64,000 nucleotides of DNA, from the NCBI RefSeq assembly GCF_019511605.1, contig NZ_JAEUAV010000005.1, positions 62,001 through 126,000 on the forward strand, written 5' to 3'. This DNA comes from Paraburkholderia phenoliruptrix. GTDB taxonomy: Bacteria > Pseudomonadota > Gammaproteobacteria > Burkholderiales > Burkholderiaceae. Of this stretch, positions 26,742-36,134 are shown piece by piece (positions within the stretch are counted from its first letter, which is position 1; every line of letters begins with the position of its first letter). The notes under the pieces were generated by a model that saw nothing but the letters and a program-made list of their open reading frames with translations, had not been told where the DNA came from and searched no databases. The translations under genes and the position numbers were made by a program.

Positions 26742-27635
26742 TCAGTCCGCGCCCGCGCTCTTTACTTCCGGCTTCAGCGACATGGGATCGGTCGGGTCGC
26801 GCAATTGCTCGATGTCCGCGTGACGCAGCTTGACCGTCGCCATGATGGCCGGATGCGTGATGATATAGAAACGCCGCTCTGCGATGGCCTGAAACGCGAG
26901 CCCGGCGACCTCGGCGGCGCTCAGCTTGCCCGCCTGCACCGCGCGCTGCAACTGCTTGCCGGCGGCGATCTGCGAGCGCGTCGCGCGGCCCTCGTTGCGC
27001 AGCCCGGCGGGCCGTGCGCGCTCGGCGTCCGCAATGCCGGTCGGCACGAAAGCCGGACACAGCAGCGAACAGCCGACGCGAACACTGGCGTCGCGGCCGG
27101 CCTGCGCGAGTTGCAGGTCGTGAAAAAGCGTTTCGGTGAGCGACACCACCGCGTGTTTCGAAGCGTTATAAACGCCCATTGCCGGCGGCGACAGCAGCCC
27201 CGCCACGGAAGCCGTGTTGACGATATGCGCGGGCTCGTTCTGCGCGAGCATGATCGGCGTGAACGCCCGCACACCGTGCGCGACGCCCATCACGTTCACG
27301 CCGAACACCCACGACCAGTCGTTGGCCGAACTCTCCCACACAAAACCGCCCGAGCCCACGCCCGCATTGTTGAAAAGCAGATGGACCTTGCCGAATGCGT
27401 CGAGCGTGGCCTGTGCGAGCCCATCTACCTGCGACGGATTCGCGACGTCGGTCGGCACGCCGATCGCGTCGGCGCCGGCCGCGCGCAACGCATCGACCGT
27501 TTGCGCGAGCGCCTCGGCGTTCACGTCCGCGAGCACGAGCTTCATGCGCAGCGTCGCGGCCTGTTGCGCGAACGCGCGACCGAGGCCGCTCGCCGCACCG
27601 GTAATGACCGCGACCCTGCCGGCAAATTCGAACAT
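26742..27635 (-). CDS. Short-chain dehydrogenase/reductase (classical SDR)
   Basis: The 297-residue Rossmann enzyme has TGAASGLG at residues 12-19, NNAG at 89-92 and catalytic Ser143, Tyr156 and Lys160 (YNASK). Asp37 at the end of the second strand suggests NAD preference. The substrate is unknown. The C-terminal part carries an extended region (LRNEGRATRSQIAAGKQL) seen in SDRs next to lipid-metabolism genes. It is oriented with the neighbouring HSL esterase and with the MDR reductase, so the three may form a loose unit. Confidence 0.9.
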   Translation of the reverse strand: MFEFAGRVAVITGAASGLGRAFAQQAATLRMKLVLADVNAEALAQTVDALRAAGADAIGVPTDVANPSQVDGLAQATLDAFGKVHLLFNNAGVGSGGFVWESSANDWSWVFGVNVMGVAHGVRAFTPIMLAQNEPAHIVNTASVAGLLSPPAMGVYNASKHAVVSLTETLFHDLQLAQAGRDASVRVGCSLLCPAFVPTGIADAERARPAGLRNEGRATRSQIAAGKQLQRAVQAGKLSAAEVAGLAFQAIAERRFYIITHPAIMATVKLRHADIEQLRDPTDPMSLKPEVKSAGAD

Positions 27636-27740
27636 CCGTCGACTCCTTGATGCGATGATTCTTTGTATGCGATTCGATGGGCGGCTTGTGAAGCGCCTCG
27701 CTAAACCATTCGTTGCTCGACTTGCTGCAATTGATTGGGC

Positions 27741-27860
27741 GGCTCGCTGAGCGACTTGTTGAGCGACTTGTTGCGCGGCTCGCTCGGCGGCTCGTTAAGC
27801 GACTTGTTGAGTTGCTCGTTGAGTTGCTCGTTGAGCGGCTCGCTAAGCAGCTCGCTCATC
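27741..27860. repeat. 12-bp degenerate tandem array, ten units
   Basis: Ten contiguous 12-bp units with consensus GGCTCGTTGAGC or GACTTGTTGAGC fill most of the spacer between the SDR and the MDR reductase. The period is a multiple of three, so both strands stay open: the minus strand would read LNEQ/LNKS/LSEP-type tetrapeptides, the plus strand RLVE-type ones. I regard the short frames as by-products, since neither has a convincing start context. Confidence 0.88.
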
Positions 27861-27917
27861 ACCTCGACCAGCGCATCAAGCAACGCTTCGGCGCCCCGCC
27901 CCGACGAGCCGCCCCGC

Positions 27918-28916
27918 TCAGATCAGCTTGACGAGCTGCTTGCCGAAATTCTTGCCCTTCAGCAAACCGATGAACGCCTCGGGCGCGGCGTCGAGCCCTT
28001 GCGCGATGGTCTCGCGATACTGCAGCCTGTTTTGCGCGACGAGCGTGCCGAGCTGCTTGAGCGCTTCGGGCCACACGTCCATATGCTCGCTCACGATGAA
28101 GCCTTGCACGAGCAGCCGCTGCGTGAGTATCAGCGACGGCTGCCTGAGCGGCACCGGCTGGCCGTCGTAGCCCGCGATAAATCCGCACAATGCGATGCGG
28201 CCGAACGCATTCATGCGCGCAAGCGTTGCGTCGAGCACCTCGCCGCCGACGTTCTCGAAGCAACCGTCAATGCCGTTGGGCGTCGCCGCCTTCAGGTCCT
28301 GATAGAGGTTGCCGGCCTTGTAGTCTACGCAGGCGTCGAAGCCCAGCGTCTCTACCACATAACGGCACTTCTCTTCACCGCCCGCGATGCCCACCGCGCG
28401 GGCGCCAGCGAGCTTCGCCAGTTGGCCGACCACGCTGCCCACTGCGCCGCTCGCCGCGCTGACCACCACCGTTTCACCCGCCTTCGGCGCCACGATGCGG
28501 TTCAGCCCGTACCACGCGGTGACGCCCGGCATGCCCACAGGTCCAAGATAGGCCGACAGCGGCACGTGCGTGTCGTCGACTTTCTGCACGCCTGCGCCGT
28601 TCGACGTGCCGTATTCCTGCCAGCCGAACATTCCCACCACCTTGTCGCCCACGGCGAACTTCGGGTTGTTCGACTCGATCACTTCGCCGACCGTGCCGCC
28701 GATCATCACTTCGCCGAGCGGCTGCGGCGCGGCGTACGACTTGCTGTCGTTCATGCGGCCACGCATGTACGGGTCGAGCGACAGGTAGTGATTGCGCACC
28801 CGCACCTCGCCCTCGGCAAGCGGTGCGAGCGGCGTCTCGACGAGGCGGAAGTTATCGGGCGTGACCGCGCCTTGCGGACGCGAAGCCAGCACGAACTGGC
28901 GGTTGATCTGGGGCAT
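27918..28916 (-). CDS. NADP-dependent zinc-free medium-chain reductase (CurA/leukotriene B4 dehydrogenase-like)
   Basis: The 332-residue MDR enzyme has RNHYLSLDPYMRGRM, the cofactor loop VVVSAASGAVGSVVGQLAKL (about residues 149-168) and GCFENVGGEVLDATL. No zinc-ligand cysteine pattern is present. The family reduces alpha,beta-unsaturated ketones and aldehydes. The ATG at 28916 has AGGAGA upstream and starts with the family-typical MPQINRQFVLASRP. The in-frame sequence farther upstream is a 9-bp repeat (GTGCCGCGT type) and is not coding. Confidence 0.92.
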   Translation of the reverse strand: MPQINRQFVLASRPQGAVTPDNFRLVETPLAPLAEGEVRVRNHYLSLDPYMRGRMNDSKSYAAPQPLGEVMIGGTVGEVIESNNPKFAVGDKVVGMFGWQEYGTSNGAGVQKVDDTHVPLSAYLGPVGMPGVTAWYGLNRIVAPKAGETVVVSAASGAVGSVVGQLAKLAGARAVGIAGGEEKCRYVVETLGFDACVDYKAGNLYQDLKAATPNGIDGCFENVGGEVLDATLARMNAFGRIALCGFIAGYDGQPVPLRQPSLILTQRLLVQGFIVSEHMDVWPEALKQLGTLVAQNRLQYRETIAQGLDAAPEAFIGLLKGKNFGKQLVKLI

Positions 28917-29121
28917 GTCGATCGTCTCCTTGGTTGCGGATTGGCCGGATCTGCTGATCGTACTGACTGTGCTGCTCGCGGTGATTGCGCTGAGCGTGCC
29001 GGGTGTGCCGCAGGTGCCGCGTGTGCCGCGTGTGCCGATGTCGCGCTGGCGCATACGCGCTGCGGCTGCATCAGAAAACGCATGCACCGACACCGCTTGC
29101 GGCGCACGCGCTGCAATTGCC

Positions 29122-29607
29122 TCAACCGTCGCTAGGACCGGGTTTTGCCGACGGGTCGCTGCGCAGGCGCTGGCGCGTCACATCGCGGCCCACCGCAAGC
29201 CGGCGCATGTACTTGAAGGTGCCGAGCGCCTTGGCGACGAAGTGTCCCTCGCTGTCGCGGATCTCGCCTTCGCAGTACGCCATGGTGGTCGAGCGGTGCA
29301 GCACGCGAGCAGTCGCGCGCAACTCGCCGCGGCCCGGCTGCATGAAGTTGACCTTCATTTCGACAGTGACGACACCCACGCCGTCGCCCGCGAGACTGCG
29401 TGCGGCCATCGCGAGCGCGACGTCGGCAAGCGTCATGGTCACGCCGCCATGCGCGACGTCCCACGTATTCATGTGTTCAGGCAACAGCGGCAGCATCACT
29501 TCGCTGGCACCGTCCGCGGCCGACACCAGTTGCGCGCCGAGCCGGTCGACGAAAGGGCTCTCGGGCAGCGACGCAGCGCCCGCGGTGGATGAAATTGAAT
29601 CTGTCAT
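29122..29607 (-). CDS. PaaI-type acyl-CoA thioesterase (hotdog fold)
   Basis: The 161-residue hotdog protein has the thioesterase signature HMNTWDVAHGGVTMTLADVALAMAA in part as VAHGGVTMTLADVA, followed by VEMKVNFMQPGRGELRATARV and a closing strand GHFVAKALGTFKYM. It likely hydrolyses an acyl-CoA. Proximity to beta-oxidation genes fits. The ATG at 29607 is the first start consistent with the family; longer frame sequence crosses a 19-bp direct duplication. Confidence 0.88.
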   Translation of the reverse strand: MTDSISSTAGAASLPESPFVDRLGAQLVSAADGASEVMLPLLPEHMNTWDVAHGGVTMTLADVALAMAARSLAGDGVGVVTVEMKVNFMQPGRGELRATARVLHRSTTMAYCEGEIRDSEGHFVAKALGTFKYMRRLAVGRDVTRQRLRSDPSAKPGPSDG

Positions 29608-29660
29608 TGCGGCTTTCGGTTTTCCCTGTCCTGACTTGCGAGTGCGCGAAGCTGCCCACG

Positions 29661-29698
29661 CGCGGATACACCGGTCATACGCGGATACACCGGTCATA
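29661..29698. repeat. Perfect 19-bp tandem duplication
   Basis: GCGGATACACCGGTCATAC occurs twice back to back just upstream of the thioesterase gene, where its promoter would be expected. Each copy contains ACCGGT, a word also present in the candidate MocR operator at 31505-31514. Confidence 0.92.
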
Positions 29699-29809
29699 CG
29701 GCGAATCGCAGACGCGCGCAACGCATAGTGCGTAAAGAGAGGGAATCATACCTGCTATGGGGTTTCGCGGTCGCGAGCAACGCGTGGCGTGGCGCGGCAT
29801 GCCGCGTGC

Positions 29810-31384
29810 TCACTTCGCGTCGGTGCGAGCATTGCCTGACGCTCGCACCGACACTCGCGCCGACGCACTCACGCCGCCTGCGTCGCCGCGCGCCGCCATC
29901 GCTGTCGCGAGGCCACCGAGCTTGCGCACCGCTTCGTCGGCGAGATCGAGGTCCGTGCTCGGGCAGCTCAGACGAATGAAGTGATCGAAGCGGCCCGCAT
30001 TTGAAAAAACCGTGCCCGGCATCACGCGAATGCCTTCTTCCAGCGCGGCATGGAAAAAGGCGGCCGACGACACCACGCGCGGCAGCTCGATCCAGAAGAA
30101 CATGCCGCCGGCGGGCGGCGTGAAACGCGTGCCCTCTGGGAAAGACGCGCCAAGCGCCGCCGACATCCGCTCACGCTGCAAGCGCAGGCGGTCGCGCAAG
30201 CGCCGCAAATGCCGCTCGTACGCGTTCGTCTCCAGAAACTCCGCGAGCACGACTTGCGACAACTGCTCGTTGTGACGCGACTGCGCGAATTTCAGCATGC
30301 CGATACGCGGATGCCAGCGTCCGCCGTTGATCCAGCCGATCCTCATGCCGGGCGCGAGCGTCTTGTTGAACGACGTGCAATGGATCACGGTGCCGTCGGT
30401 GTCCCAAGCCTTCAGCGAGCGCAGCGGCTGGCCGGTGTCCACCAGTTCGCGATACGGGTCGTCCTCGATCAGCGCAATCCGCGCCGCCGCGCACAACTCG
30501 ACGAGCCTTGCCTTGTGCGAATCGGGCATTACGCTGCCAAGCGGGTTCTGCAGATTCGGCACCACCACTACGGCCTTGATGTCGGGATGCGTGTTCAAGG
30601 CGAACTCGAGCGCCTCGACAGCAAGGCCGGTGCTCGGGCTCGCAGGAATTTCGAGCGCGCGCAACCCGAGGCTCTCCAACGCCTGCAACAAACCGAAGAA
30701 GCACGGCGATTCGACAGCGACTGTGTCGCCCGGTTGCGTGACCGCCCGCAACGCGAGGTTGACCGCCTCGATGCCGCCGTGCGTCATGATGATGTCGTCC
30801 GCGCCGATCTGAATGCCGGCGTCTAGCGCACGTCGCGCGATGATCGCGCGCAACGCCGGATCGCCCTGGTCGGGGCCGGCCGCGGTGAGCAGCGTGGGCC
30901 GCCGGCGCAAGGCGCGCAGCGCCGCTTTCTGCAACGCATCGGTCGGATACAGATCAGGCGAGGCAGTCGCGCCGCCCAGGTTGAACGCGTCCGGATAGCG
31001 CTGAAATTGCGCGACGATGGTCGAAATGGCCGAATGAATGCCGACGAATTGCGCGGCGCCGGGCAGCGTGGCGAGGTCGGGTTCGGACGCGGCGGGCAAC
31101 GCGGCCTTTCGCGACGCACGAACGAAATAGCCGGCGCGCGGCTGCGCCTCGATCAGCGCCTCGCGTTCGAGCACGCGGTAACTCTCGGTTGCCGTCGCAA
31201 GGCTCACGCCGTGACGCTGCATCAACGCGCGTATCGACGGCATGCGCTCGCCCGAGCGCAGCACGCCGTGGTGAATCGCGCGACGGTACTGCGCCGCCAG
31301 TTGACGATAGAGTGGCTCGCCGGCTGCTGCATCGTTTGGCGGCGCAAGCGGTACGCCGGTGTGGGCCTGGCTGTGCGATGGCAT
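29810..31384 (-). CDS. MocR/PdxR-type transcriptional regulator with aminotransferase-like domain
   Basis: The 524-residue protein joins a GntR winged helix at about 25-92 (LYRQLAAQYRRAI, LPSIRAL-like RMPSIRALMQRHGVS, RAGYFV) to a fold-type I PLP domain with PLP-lysine Lys341 in SFNKTLAPGMRIGW. These regulators sense PLP or amino-group ligands. The ATG at 31384 is the most plausible start although its ribosome site is poor. It diverges from a DUF2917 gene, a pairing seen often in Burkholderiaceae, which suggests the partner is its target. A candidate operator sits between them. Confidence 0.9.
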   Translation of the reverse strand: MPSHSQAHTGVPLAPPNDAAAGEPLYRQLAAQYRRAIHHGVLRSGERMPSIRALMQRHGVSLATATESYRVLEREALIEAQPRAGYFVRASRKAALPAASEPDLATLPGAAQFVGIHSAISTIVAQFQRYPDAFNLGGATASPDLYPTDALQKAALRALRRRPTLLTAAGPDQGDPALRAIIARRALDAGIQIGADDIIMTHGGIEAVNLALRAVTQPGDTVAVESPCFFGLLQALESLGLRALEIPASPSTGLAVEALEFALNTHPDIKAVVVVPNLQNPLGSVMPDSHKARLVELCAAARIALIEDDPYRELVDTGQPLRSLKAWDTDGTVIHCTSFNKTLAPGMRIGWINGGRWHPRIGMLKFAQSRHNEQLSQVVLAEFLETNAYERHLRRLRDRLRLQRERMSAALGASFPEGTRFTPPAGGMFFWIELPRVVSSAAFFHAALEEGIRVMPGTVFSNAGRFDHFIRLSCPSTDLDLADEAVRKLGGLATAMAARGDAGGVSASARVSVRASGNARTDAK

Positions 31385-31477
31385 AACTTGTTGAGTACAG
31401 ATTGCCGATGAACGGCTCGTGACCCGATGGTGCGCAGTCCCCGCGCACCGCAACAGATACACATGCAGTGCATTTTG

Positions 31478-31514
31478 ACCGATACAGCGCATTAAACAGC
31501 GCGTCTGTACCGGT
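31478..31514. promoter_or_regulatory. Candidate MocR operator: inverted ACCGATACAG / CTGTACCGGT
   Basis: ACCGATACAG at 31478-31487 and CTGTACCGGT at 31505-31514 are inverted copies with one mismatch, centres 27 bp apart, in the divergent spacer between the MocR gene and the DUF2917 gene. MocR regulators are known to bind spaced half-sites near their own promoters. Assignment is inference from symmetry and position. Confidence 0.45.
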
Positions 31515-31598
31515 TCAGATGCTGGTTGCCTGCGGCTGTTTTCATCGGCACCGGCGCAATAAGCTGGACAGCATGCAAACGGTAACCGGGAGACGTTC

Positions 31599-31955
31599 AT
31601 GTCAGCTTGCGCCAACCCAGCAGTATGCCGCCTCGCCGCCGGCCAGATTGCCCTTCACGACCTGCGCGCGCGAAGCTGCGTGATCGCCCTTGAAGGTGAT
31701 CTGCAACTCGCGTTTCGCGATCATTCTCTCGCATGGCTCGGCGAGGCGCTCGCCCCCACGTCGATCGTGCTGCGCGAAGGTCAGTGCTTTATCGTGCCGC
31801 AACGCGGCGTCGTGTCGATCAGCGCCTCGCAGACACGGGCGGCGGCTTTCGCGCTGCAAGCATCGCGCACAGCAGCCAGCAGCCGCGCGCGACCGGCGCA
31901 TCTCGCGCGCCAACTCGCCGCGTTTCTGAAGACCACATGGCGGCGCGCCGCCTGA
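31599..31955 (+). CDS. DUF2917 family protein
   Basis: A 118-residue protein with the DUF2917 core: GQIALHDLRARSCVIALEGDLQLAF, then GEALAPTSIVLREGQCFIVP, a small beta-rich cupin-like fold. The function is unknown. It has no signal peptide. GGGAGACG lies directly before the ATG at 31599. It is transcribed away from the MocR regulator, and the C-terminal third is Ala/Arg-rich and probably disordered. Confidence 0.8.
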   Translation: MSACANPAVCRLAAGQIALHDLRARSCVIALEGDLQLAFRDHSLAWLGEALAPTSIVLREGQCFIVPQRGVVSISASQTRAAAFALQASRTAASSRARPAHLARQLAAFLKTTWRRAA

Positions 31956-32049
31956 AGGCGGCGGTGCGGCCACTACCGGCCGCCCGGGCCTCAGCCCTCA
32001 GCCCGCCCGCTACAATGCATGACCTTATCCGCTCTTTGAGGTGCCGGTC

Positions 32050-32574
32050 ATGTTCTTCGTCCGTCCGCTGTTCAGCGCGAGCCTGTGCCGCGTCGCTGCG
32101 TTATGCACGCTTGTCGTTACGCTCACCCTCGGACTCGGCGGATGCGCGGGACTGTTCGGCGGCGACCCGTTGCGCGTGAGCGTGGCGGGTATCGAACCGC
32201 TCGAAGGCCAAGGGCTCGACATGCGCTTTGACATCAAGCTGCGCGTGCAGAATCCGAATGAATCGGCGATAAGTTTCAACGGCGTGTCGCTCGACCTCGA
32301 ATTGAACGGAAAGTCGTTTGCGAGCGGCGTCAGCGATCAGGGCGGCACAGTGCCGCGCTTCGGCGAAACGGTGCTGCACGTACCGCTGACGGTGCCCGCG
32401 TTCGCCGCGGTACGCCAGGCCTTCGCATTCGCCGGCGCCGCGCAGTCCGGACAGGTGCCTTACGTTTTGCGCGGCAAACTGGCAGGCGGCCCGTTCGGCA
32501 CGACGCGTTTCGTCGATCAGGGCACGCTCAGTCTGCCGCCCAGTCTGCCCATGTCCGGCTCTGCGCTGCCGTAA
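32050..32574 (+). CDS. LEA type 2 (WHy-domain) lipoprotein
   Basis: The 174-residue product has a signal peptide with lipobox LGGC (Cys32), then a single WHy/LEA-2 beta-sandwich: RVSVAGIEPLEGQGLDMRFDIKLRVQNPNESAISFNGVSL shown by LRVQNPNE, through to the GKLAGGPFGTTRF end. Such proteins are linked to desiccation and stress tolerance in bacteria. GAGG eight bases before ATG 32050 argues against the upstream GTG at 32041. TACAAT at 32011-32016 may be its -10. Its stop codon abuts that of the opposing thiolase gene. Confidence 0.88.
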   Translation: MFFVRPLFSASLCRVAALCTLVVTLTLGLGGCAGLFGGDPLRVSVAGIEPLEGQGLDMRFDIKLRVQNPNESAISFNGVSLDLELNGKSFASGVSDQGGTVPRFGETVLHVPLTVPAFAAVRQAFAFAGAAQSGQVPYVLRGKLAGGPFGTTRFVDQGTLSLPPSLPMSGSALP

Positions 32575-33753
32575 TCACGCCACTTCGAAGAGGCCTGCTG
32601 CGCCCTGCCCGCCGCCAATGCACATGGTCACCACGACGAGCTTCGCGCCGCGCCGCTTGCCTTCGATCAGCGCGTGCCCGGCGAGCCGCGCGCCCGATAC
32701 GCCATACGGATGACCGACCGCGATTGCGCCGCCGTTCACGTTCAGCCGTTCGTGGTCGATGCCGAGCTTGTCCGCGCAATACAGCACCTGTACCGCGAAC
32801 GCCTCGTTCAGTTCCCACAAGTCGATGTCGTCGACTTTCAGGCCGGCCTGTTTGAGCAGCTTCGGCACCGCGAACACCGGGCCAATGCCCATTTCGTCCG
32901 GCTCGCAGCCCGCCACCGCGAAGCCGCGGAAAATGCCGAGCGGCTGCAGACCTTCGCGCTCCGCGAGCTTTGCATTCATCACCACACAGGCCGACGCGCC
33001 GTCCGAAAACTGGCTCGCGTTGCCCGCGGTAATAACGCCGCCCGGCAGCGCCGTGCGGATCTTCGAGACGCCTTCGAGCGTGGTGTCCGCGCGAATGCCC
33101 TCGTCGCCGCTCACGGTCACTTCCTTCGTGAAGAGGCGCCCGGTCGCCTTGTCGGCGACGCCGGCCAGCACGGTCAACGGCACGATTTCGTCCTTGAAGC
33201 GGCCGGCTTCCAGCGCGGCCGCGGCGCGCTGCTGCGAGCGCACGCCATATTCGTCCTGACGTTCCTTCGAAATCGCATAGCGCTTTGCGACGTTCTCGGC
33301 GGTCTGCAACATCGACCAGTAGATTTCCGGCTTGTTCTGGCTTAACCAGCCTTCGGTCATCATGTGGCGGTTCATCTCGTTCTGCACGCACGAAATGGAT
33401 TCCACGCCGCCCGCGACGAACACGTCGCCTTCACCGGCAATCACTCGCTGAGCGGCAAGCGCAATAGTTTGCAATCCAGAAGAACAGAAACGATTCACCG
33501 TCATGCCCGGCACGCTGACCGGCAAGCCGGCGCGCAGCGCGATTTGCCGCGCGATGTTCATGCCCGTGGCGCCTTCGGGATTCGCGCAACCCATGATCAC
33601 GTCCTCGACGCGCGCCGGGTCGAGCTTTGCGCGCTCGACCGCGGCCTGGGTCACATGGCCGCCGAGCGTCGCGCCGTGGGTCATGTTGAAACCGCCGCGC
33701 CACGACTTGGCGAGGCCCGTGCGAGCGGTCGATACGATTACGGCGTCAGTCAT
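32575..33753 (-). CDS. Acetyl-CoA acyltransferase (thiolase)
   Basis: The 392-residue thiolase has acylated Cys90 (NRFCSSG), His348 (GHPYG) and Cys378 (MCIGGGQG), the complete catalytic set. It cleaves 3-ketoacyl-CoA in the last step of beta-oxidation; [10 protein letters not shown] with Tyr and Val is a variant of the usual GHPxGxSGAR and is acceptable. It follows the FadB/J-like gene by 112 bases and is the last gene of a minus-strand ligase, multifunctional enzyme, thiolase set. Confidence 0.93.
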   Translation of the reverse strand: MTDAVIVSTARTGLAKSWRGGFNMTHGATLGGHVTQAAVERAKLDPARVEDVIMGCANPEGATGMNIARQIALRAGLPVSVPGMTVNRFCSSGLQTIALAAQRVIAGEGDVFVAGGVESISCVQNEMNRHMMTEGWLSQNKPEIYWSMLQTAENVAKRYAISKERQDEYGVRSQQRAAAALEAGRFKDEIVPLTVLAGVADKATGRLFTKEVTVSGDEGIRADTTLEGVSKIRTALPGGVITAGNASQFSDGASACVVMNAKLAEREGLQPLGIFRGFAVAGCEPDEMGIGPVFAVPKLLKQAGLKVDDIDLWELNEAFAVQVLYCADKLGIDHERLNVNGGAIAVGHPYGVSGARLAGHALIEGKRRGAKLVVVTMCIGGGQGAAGLFEVA

Positions 33754-33865
33754 GCAAATCTCCTGCGTGTCAATGTCGATAGTGGCGCGCGACGATGCGC
33801 GGCAAGGGCATGCGCCACTTCAGTCGTTCGCTCAGTCGCTCTACGCAAGCGGCGTAGGCGCGCCG

Positions 33866-35950
33866 TCAGCCGTTGAAGCCGCGGCCCGTTGCCGCGAGTT
33901 CTGCGATGCGCGGCGCGAGTTGCCACGCGTCGCCGTTGCGCTGCGCGGCATAGCGGCGTATCGCGCGCTCCACGGTGTAAAGGCCGACGGTATCCGCATA
34001 CAGCATCGGGCCGCCGCGATGAAGCGGGAAGCCGTAGCCGGTCAGATAGACCATGTCGATGTCCGACGCCTTCGACGCAATGCCCTCTTCGAGAATCTTC
34101 GCGCCTTCGTTCACGAGCGCAAAGACGAGGCGCTCGACGATTTCCTCGTCGCCTATCTTGCGGCGCTCAGTGTCGGTTTCCTTCGAGTAAGCGACGATCA
34201 TCTCGTCGACCAGTTTCGACGGCTGCGCGGTGCGCTCGCCCGGCTTGTAGTCGTACCAGCCGCCGCCCGTCTTCTGGCCGAAGCGCCCGGTCTCGCACAG
34301 CCGGTCGGCGATTTTCGAATAATGCATGTCGGGCTGTTCCTGATAGCGGCGCTTGCGGATCGCCCAGCCAATGTCGTTGCCGGCCAGGTCGCTCATGCGG
34401 AACGGACCCATCGCAAAGCCGAATTTTTCGATGGCGCGATCCACCTGCGCGGGCAGCGCGCCTTCTTCCAGCATGAAGAGCGCCTGGCGGATGTACTGCT
34501 CGATCATCCGGTTGCCGATAAAGCCGTCGCACACGCCGGACACCACCGCCGTTTTTCTGATCTTTTTTGCGAGCTGCATGACGGTGGCAAGCACGTCTTT
34601 CGCGGTCTCCTTGCCGCGCACCACTTCGAGCAGCTTCATCACGTTAGCTGGGCTGAAGAAGTGCATGCCGACCACGTCTTGCGGACGCTTCGTGAATGAG
34701 GCGATCCGGTTCACGTCGAGCGTGGACGTATTGGACGCGAGAATCGCGCCGGGTCTGGCGATTTCGTCGAGGCGCCGGAACACCTGTTCCTTCACGCCGA
34801 GTTCCTCGAACACCGCTTCGACGATCAGGTCCGCGCTCTTCAGGTCGTCGTAGGAAAGCGTGGGCGCGATGAGCGCCATGCGCTCGGCCACTGCCTCGGG
34901 CTTGAGCTTGCCCTTCTTCACGCTCGCTTCGTAGTTGCTGCGGATCGTGGCGAGGCCGCGCTCCAGCGCTTCCTGCTTCATCTCGAGCAGCGTGACCGGA
35001 ATGCCCGCGTTGATGAAGTTCATGGCGATGCCGCCGCCCATCGTGCCCGCACCGATCACCGCCACCCGGCGAATCTCGCGCACCGGCGTATCGGCCGGCA
35101 CGTCCGGGATCTTGCTGGCCGCCCGTTCGCCGAAGAACGCATGGCGCAGCGCGCGGCTCTCGGGCGTTTGCACGAGCGCCGTAAAGCACTCGCGCTCGAC
35201 TGCGAGCCCCTTGTCGAAGCCATGCTTCACACCTGCTTCAACCGCATCGATGCATTTGAGCGGCGCGGGAAAATGCTTGGCGACAGCCGCGACGCTATTG
35301 CGTGCGAATTGCAGGAAGCCTTCCGCGTTCGGATGCTCGATCTTGCGCTCGCGCACTGTCGGATGCGGGTCTTCTTTCGCACCGACCTTGCGCGCGAAGG
35401 CAAGCGCCGCAGCCGCGAGATCGCCTTGCACGAGTTCGTCGAAGAGGCCCGAGCCGGCGAGCTGCTGCGAGTCGACGGGCGTGCCGGACACGATCATGTT
35501 GAGCGCGGCCTCCAGACCAATGGCGCGCGGCAGACGCTGCGTGCCGCCCGCGCCCGGCAGAATGCCGAGCTTCACTTCGGGCAAGGCGATCTGCGCGCCC
35601 GGCGCGGCGATGCGGTAATGCGCACCGAGCGCGAGCTCGAGGCCGCCGCCCATCGCCACACTGTGAATGGCCGCGACTACCGGCTTCGCGCTCGCCTCAA
35701 CAGCCTTGATGACGGTGGCGAGCGTCGGCTCCTGGGTCGCTTTGGGCGTGTTGAATTCGGTGATGTCAGCGCCGCCGGAGAATGCCTTGCCCGCGCCTGT
35801 CAGCACGATGGCCTTGATGCCGGGGTCGCGCTGCGCGCGCTCGATGCCCTCCATGATTCCCAAGCGGGTCGACAGCCCGAGACCATTGACGGGGGGATTG
35901 TTCAGCGTGATGACGGCGACGCCGTCATGGGTTGTGTAGTCCACTGCCAT
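33866..35950 (-). CDS. Enoyl-CoA hydratase / 3-hydroxyacyl-CoA dehydrogenase (FadB/FadJ-like)
   Basis: The 694-residue two-domain enzyme has an N-terminal crotonase half with the oxyanion strands [11 protein letters not shown] and [15 protein letters not shown] and both catalytic glutamates in [19 protein letters not shown]. The dehydrogenase half starts near residue 296 with [17 protein letters not shown], followed by [15 protein letters not shown] and the C-terminal helical domain ([14 protein letters not shown]). It hydrates enoyl-CoA and oxidises the product with NAD. It matches the single-subunit peroxisomal-like type rather than E. coli FadB. It pairs with the downstream thiolase. Confidence 0.93.
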   Translation of the reverse strand: MAVDYTTHDGVAVITLNNPPVNGLGLSTRLGIMEGIERAQRDPGIKAIVLTGAGKAFSGGADITEFNTPKATQEPTLATVIKAVEASAKPVVAAIHSVAMGGGLELALGAHYRIAAPGAQIALPEVKLGILPGAGGTQRLPRAIGLEAALNMIVSGTPVDSQQLAGSGLFDELVQGDLAAAALAFARKVGAKEDPHPTVRERKIEHPNAEGFLQFARNSVAAVAKHFPAPLKCIDAVEAGVKHGFDKGLAVERECFTALVQTPESRALRHAFFGERAASKIPDVPADTPVREIRRVAVIGAGTMGGGIAMNFINAGIPVTLLEMKQEALERGLATIRSNYEASVKKGKLKPEAVAERMALIAPTLSYDDLKSADLIVEAVFEELGVKEQVFRRLDEIARPGAILASNTSTLDVNRIASFTKRPQDVVGMHFFSPANVMKLLEVVRGKETAKDVLATVMQLAKKIRKTAVVSGVCDGFIGNRMIEQYIRQALFMLEEGALPAQVDRAIEKFGFAMGPFRMSDLAGNDIGWAIRKRRYQEQPDMHYSKIADRLCETGRFGQKTGGGWYDYKPGERTAQPSKLVDEMIVAYSKETDTERRKIGDEEIVERLVFALVNEGAKILEEGIASKASDIDMVYLTGYGFPLHRGGPMLYADTVGLYTVERAIRRYAAQRNGDAWQLAPRIAELAATGRGFNG

Positions 35951-36134
35951 CTGCCTGCCTCCGTGCGATGCATCGCATCCGTGAGATGAGGCGGCGCGCG
36001 ATGCGCCGCCCGTCCGGTTCGCCGAGCCGGTGCATGGTCCAGCTCCAATGCGCCGGCCTTCGCCTTCAGCTTAGGCGGCGGCTCCGGTGTCAGCAGGCAG
36101 AATACACAAAAAAGCACGCTCGTTCAATTTATCG

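Noticed and set aside
27701..27883. Short gene on the minus strand across the 12-bp array
   Set aside because: The frame is open only because the repeat unit is a multiple of three. The complementary strand is open as well and neither has a good start context.
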